Origin: Rhodobiaceae bacterium
GTDB taxonomy: Bacteria; Pseudomonadota; Alphaproteobacteria; Parvibaculales; Parvibaculaceae
DNA length: 7,178 nucleotides
Direction: 5' to 3'
NCBI GenBank assembly: GCA_002746275.1
Contig: NVWR01000005.1
Location: 129,376-136,553, forward strand
This document shows positions 5,563-7,178 of the stretch, in pieces; the stretch's first letter is position 1, and every line of letters begins with the position of its first letter. The notes under the pieces are model-generated. The model did no database searches and was not told where the DNA came from. It was given only the letters and a program-made list of their open reading frames with translations. The translations under genes were made by a program, and so were the position numbers.

Positions 5563-6546
5563 TCACAGAGCATCACGCACAAGCTGCGACAAGGCTCCAA
5601 TAAAAGCTGGATGTGTGCCGACAGTCGGTACCCGAACATAGGTCGGAACCCCAACCTGCTCACTCAGCTCCCTATATTCAATATCAAGCTCTACAAGGGT
5701 TTCAGAATGATCTGAAACAAAGGCGATGGGGGCAATAACAACTTTTTTCCCGTCGCGGCCCGCCCGTTCAATTTCCTGCTCGGTTGAAGGCCCAATCCAC
5801 TCCATCGGACCCACCCGGCTTTGATAACAAGTGACCCAATCGAGACCAGGGATCCCAAGTTGTTCGACAATTGCAGCACAGCTCTGCTCGATCTGCGCCT
5901 GATAAGGATCGCCCCCTTCAATGATTTTTTTGGGCAGCCCATGTGCCGAAAACAGCAGTCGGGTTTCCCCTCCATTTCCTGCTGTTTGAAGGCTCGACCG
6001 GATCAATTCCACCTGCGCTTCAACCCATCCAGCCGCCACCGGGTAACCAAATATCTCGCGGTATTCCAGGGATTTTAGGCTGGTATGGCCTGGCCCTACC
6101 TGCTTTCCCCAAGCTTTGAACCAGGCCTTAAGACTTGAGCCCGTGGTGGTGCTCGAAAACTGCGGATAGAGCGGCAACAGCACAACCAGGTCGGGTGCAA
6201 AACCCGCCACAGAGGCCGCCGCCTCCGAACTGAACGGATGCCAGTACCGCATGGCCAGAAAACACCTCACCTCTCCCAAGTCCTGAAGCACCTGTTCCAG
6301 TGCCTCCGCTTGTCGTTGCGTTTCCGCAACGATCGGCGATCTACCTCCAATTTGCGCATAAATCTGCCGCGCAATAGGAGCTCTACGCGAGGAGATAATT
6401 TTGGCCACCAACCACCTGAAAGGATTGGGCATCTGAATAATCGCAGGGTCAGAAAACAAATTGAACAAAAACGGCTTTACCGCATCTGGCCCATCCGGCC
6501 CCCCTAAGTTGAGAAGCACCACCGCAATTTTGTGGGGCTTGCTCAT
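5563..6546 (-). CDS. hemH: Ferrochelatase HemH
   Basis: Ferrochelatase inserts Fe2+ into protoporphyrin IX to make protoheme, the final step of the classical pathway, in the cytoplasm or at the inner membrane. The 327-residue protein has the standard bacterial length. It opens with KIAVVLLNLGGPDGPDAVKPF (residues 6-26). The key residues are His202 in LLFSAHGLPKK and Glu282 in FVSDHSETLVELD; their 80-residue spacing agrees with the catalytic pair of known ferrochelatases (His183 and Glu264 in B. subtilis). Another conserved element is VVLLPLYPQFSSTTTGSS (121-138). No C-terminal 2Fe-2S cluster extension is present. The ATG start overlaps the hemE stop in the sequence ATGA and has GAGG 6 nt upstream inside hemE, which implies translational coupling. 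HemJ, encoded next, delivers its substrate. Confidence 0.97.
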   Translation of the reverse strand: MSKPHKIAVVLLNLGGPDGPDAVKPFLFNLFSDPAIIQMPNPFRWLVAKIISSRRAPIARQIYAQIGGRSPIVAETQRQAEALEQVLQDLGEVRCFLAMRYWHPFSSEAAASVAGFAPDLVVLLPLYPQFSSTTTGSSLKAWFKAWGKQVGPGHTSLKSLEYREIFGYPVAAGWVEAQVELIRSSLQTAGNGGETRLLFSAHGLPKKIIEGGDPYQAQIEQSCAAIVEQLGIPGLDWVTCYQSRVGPMEWIGPSTEQEIERAGRDGKKVVIAPIAFVSDHSETLVELDIEYRELSEQVGVPTYVRVPTVGTHPAFIGALSQLVRDAL

Positions 6547-7178
6547 TTGGCGCCTCGAACCCGCGCCACCAGCCGTTCCACATGTTCAGGCGGTGTCTGA
6601 GGAACAATCCCATGCCCCAGATTAAAAATAAACGGCCCGCCGCCCAAAACCTCCAGCAAATGGTCGATCGCCCGGTCCATCTCATCACCGCCTGCGACCA
6701 GCAAAAGCGGATCAAGATTACCTTGAACAGTGCCAATTTTCTGGAGGTGGCGCGCTGCCCAGACCGGATCAACTGAGGTATCGATGCTTACAGCCGTTAC
6801 ATCTGTTTCCTGGAAATAGCCCTCATAGGCTGCACCAGCCCCGCGGGGAAAAGCGATCACAGGAATCTCAGGACAGGATTTTTTCAGCCGCGCACGCAAA
6901 TGTTTGAGAGGCTCCAGACAGAACCGCCGAAACTGAACTGCCGGCAAACTGCCCGCCCACGTATCAAATATCTGCAGCACTTCAGCCCCGGCTTTCACCT
7001 GAGCTTCCAGATAATCACCCGTCACTTCCACCAGCAAATTGATCAGAGCCTGAAAACCTTCAGGATCGCGATACGCCCACGCCTTAGCAGCGCCTTGATC
7101 AGGAGAACCCTTACCCCCCACCATATACGTCGCCACCGTCCACGGCGCCCCTGCAAAGCCAATCAGCGCCGTCTCAGA
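6543..7178 (-). CDS. hemE: Uroporphyrinogen decarboxylase HemE, C-terminal part (5' end outside window)
   Basis: HemE removes the four acetate carboxyls of uroporphyrinogen III to give coproporphyrinogen III in the cytoplasm. The frame is open to the window edge; the visible 211 residues begin SETALIGFAGAPWTVATYMV, the family block that lies about 140 residues into the usual 340-350-residue protein. Further conserved stretches are VLQIFDTWAGSLP (residues about 67-79), VIAFPRGAG, SIDTSVDPVWA, VQGNLDPLLL and FNLGHGIVPQTPPEHV near the end (His in GHGI is an active-site residue in the family). A reading starting at the GTG at 7134-7136 would be artificial because the homologous sequence continues upstream. 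The catalytic N-terminal aspartate motif lies outside the window. The stop overlaps the hemH start by 4 nt (ATGA). Confidence 0.96.
   Translation of the reverse strand, partial: SETALIGFAGAPWTVATYMVGGKGSPDQGAAKAWAYRDPEGFQALINLLVEVTGDYLEAQVKAGAEVLQIFDTWAGSLPAVQFRRFCLEPLKHLRARLKKSCPEIPVIAFPRGAGAAYEGYFQETDVTAVSIDTSVDPVWAARHLQKIGTVQGNLDPLLLVAGGDEMDRAIDHLLEVLGGGPFIFNLGHGIVPQTPPEHVERLVARVRGAK

Noticed and set aside
1..7178. CRISPR array, tRNA/rRNA gene, insertion sequence, attachment site, defence or secretion system
   Set aside because: No regularly spaced repeats, no tRNA-like cloverleaf or rRNA segment noticed, no transposase or integrase, and every long real frame belongs to a known housekeeping or common family.

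Overview
This is a stretch of ordinary alphaproteobacterial chromosome with moderate to high GC. The evidence is the order hemE-hemH-hemJ-rho on one strand, a Rho that starts with the alphaproteobacterial-type N-terminus, a PAS_5-family protein (a group common in Alphaproteobacteria), and a promoter-like CTTGTA-N17-CTATAT that fits the alphaproteobacterial housekeeping consensus. I cannot name the genus with confidence; a Parvibaculum-like or Rhizobiales-like lineage is a guess.

Layout: positions 1-2009 are read on the + strand. They hold the 3' end of a dienelactone-hydrolase-family gene, a LysE/RhtB-type exporter that starts with TTG, and a zinc-free quinone oxidoreductase (zeta-crystallin type). 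Everything from 2014 to the window end is on the - strand. In the direction of transcription the order is hemE (5' end outside the window), hemH, hemJ, rho, a PAS_5-domain protein, and an HD-domain protein. The two blocks converge with only 4 bases between the stop codons of the quinone oxidoreductase and the HD protein.

Function: HemE, HemJ and HemH are three of the last four steps of protoheme synthesis; the missing step, coproporphyrinogen oxidase, must be encoded elsewhere. hemE and hemH overlap by ATGA and are probably translationally coupled. rho lies behind them but appears to have its own promoter just past the hemJ stop, giving a leader of about 215 nt. That length leaves room for the autoregulatory attenuation known for rho in other bacteria. 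The PAS_5 and HD proteins after rho look like separate accessory or regulatory genes, not part of heme synthesis.

I did not find a mobile element, CRISPR array, RNA gene or an obviously new multi-gene system. The most interesting item is the HD protein (2014-2637). It keeps all six metal-ligand positions of the PhnZ/MIOX-like mixed-valent diiron oxygenases, but the residues PhnZ uses for gating and phosphonate binding appear to be replaced. It may be an oxygenase-like protein of unknown substrate. No stretch longer than 300 bases lacks a gene; the longest gap is the 261-nt rho leader region.
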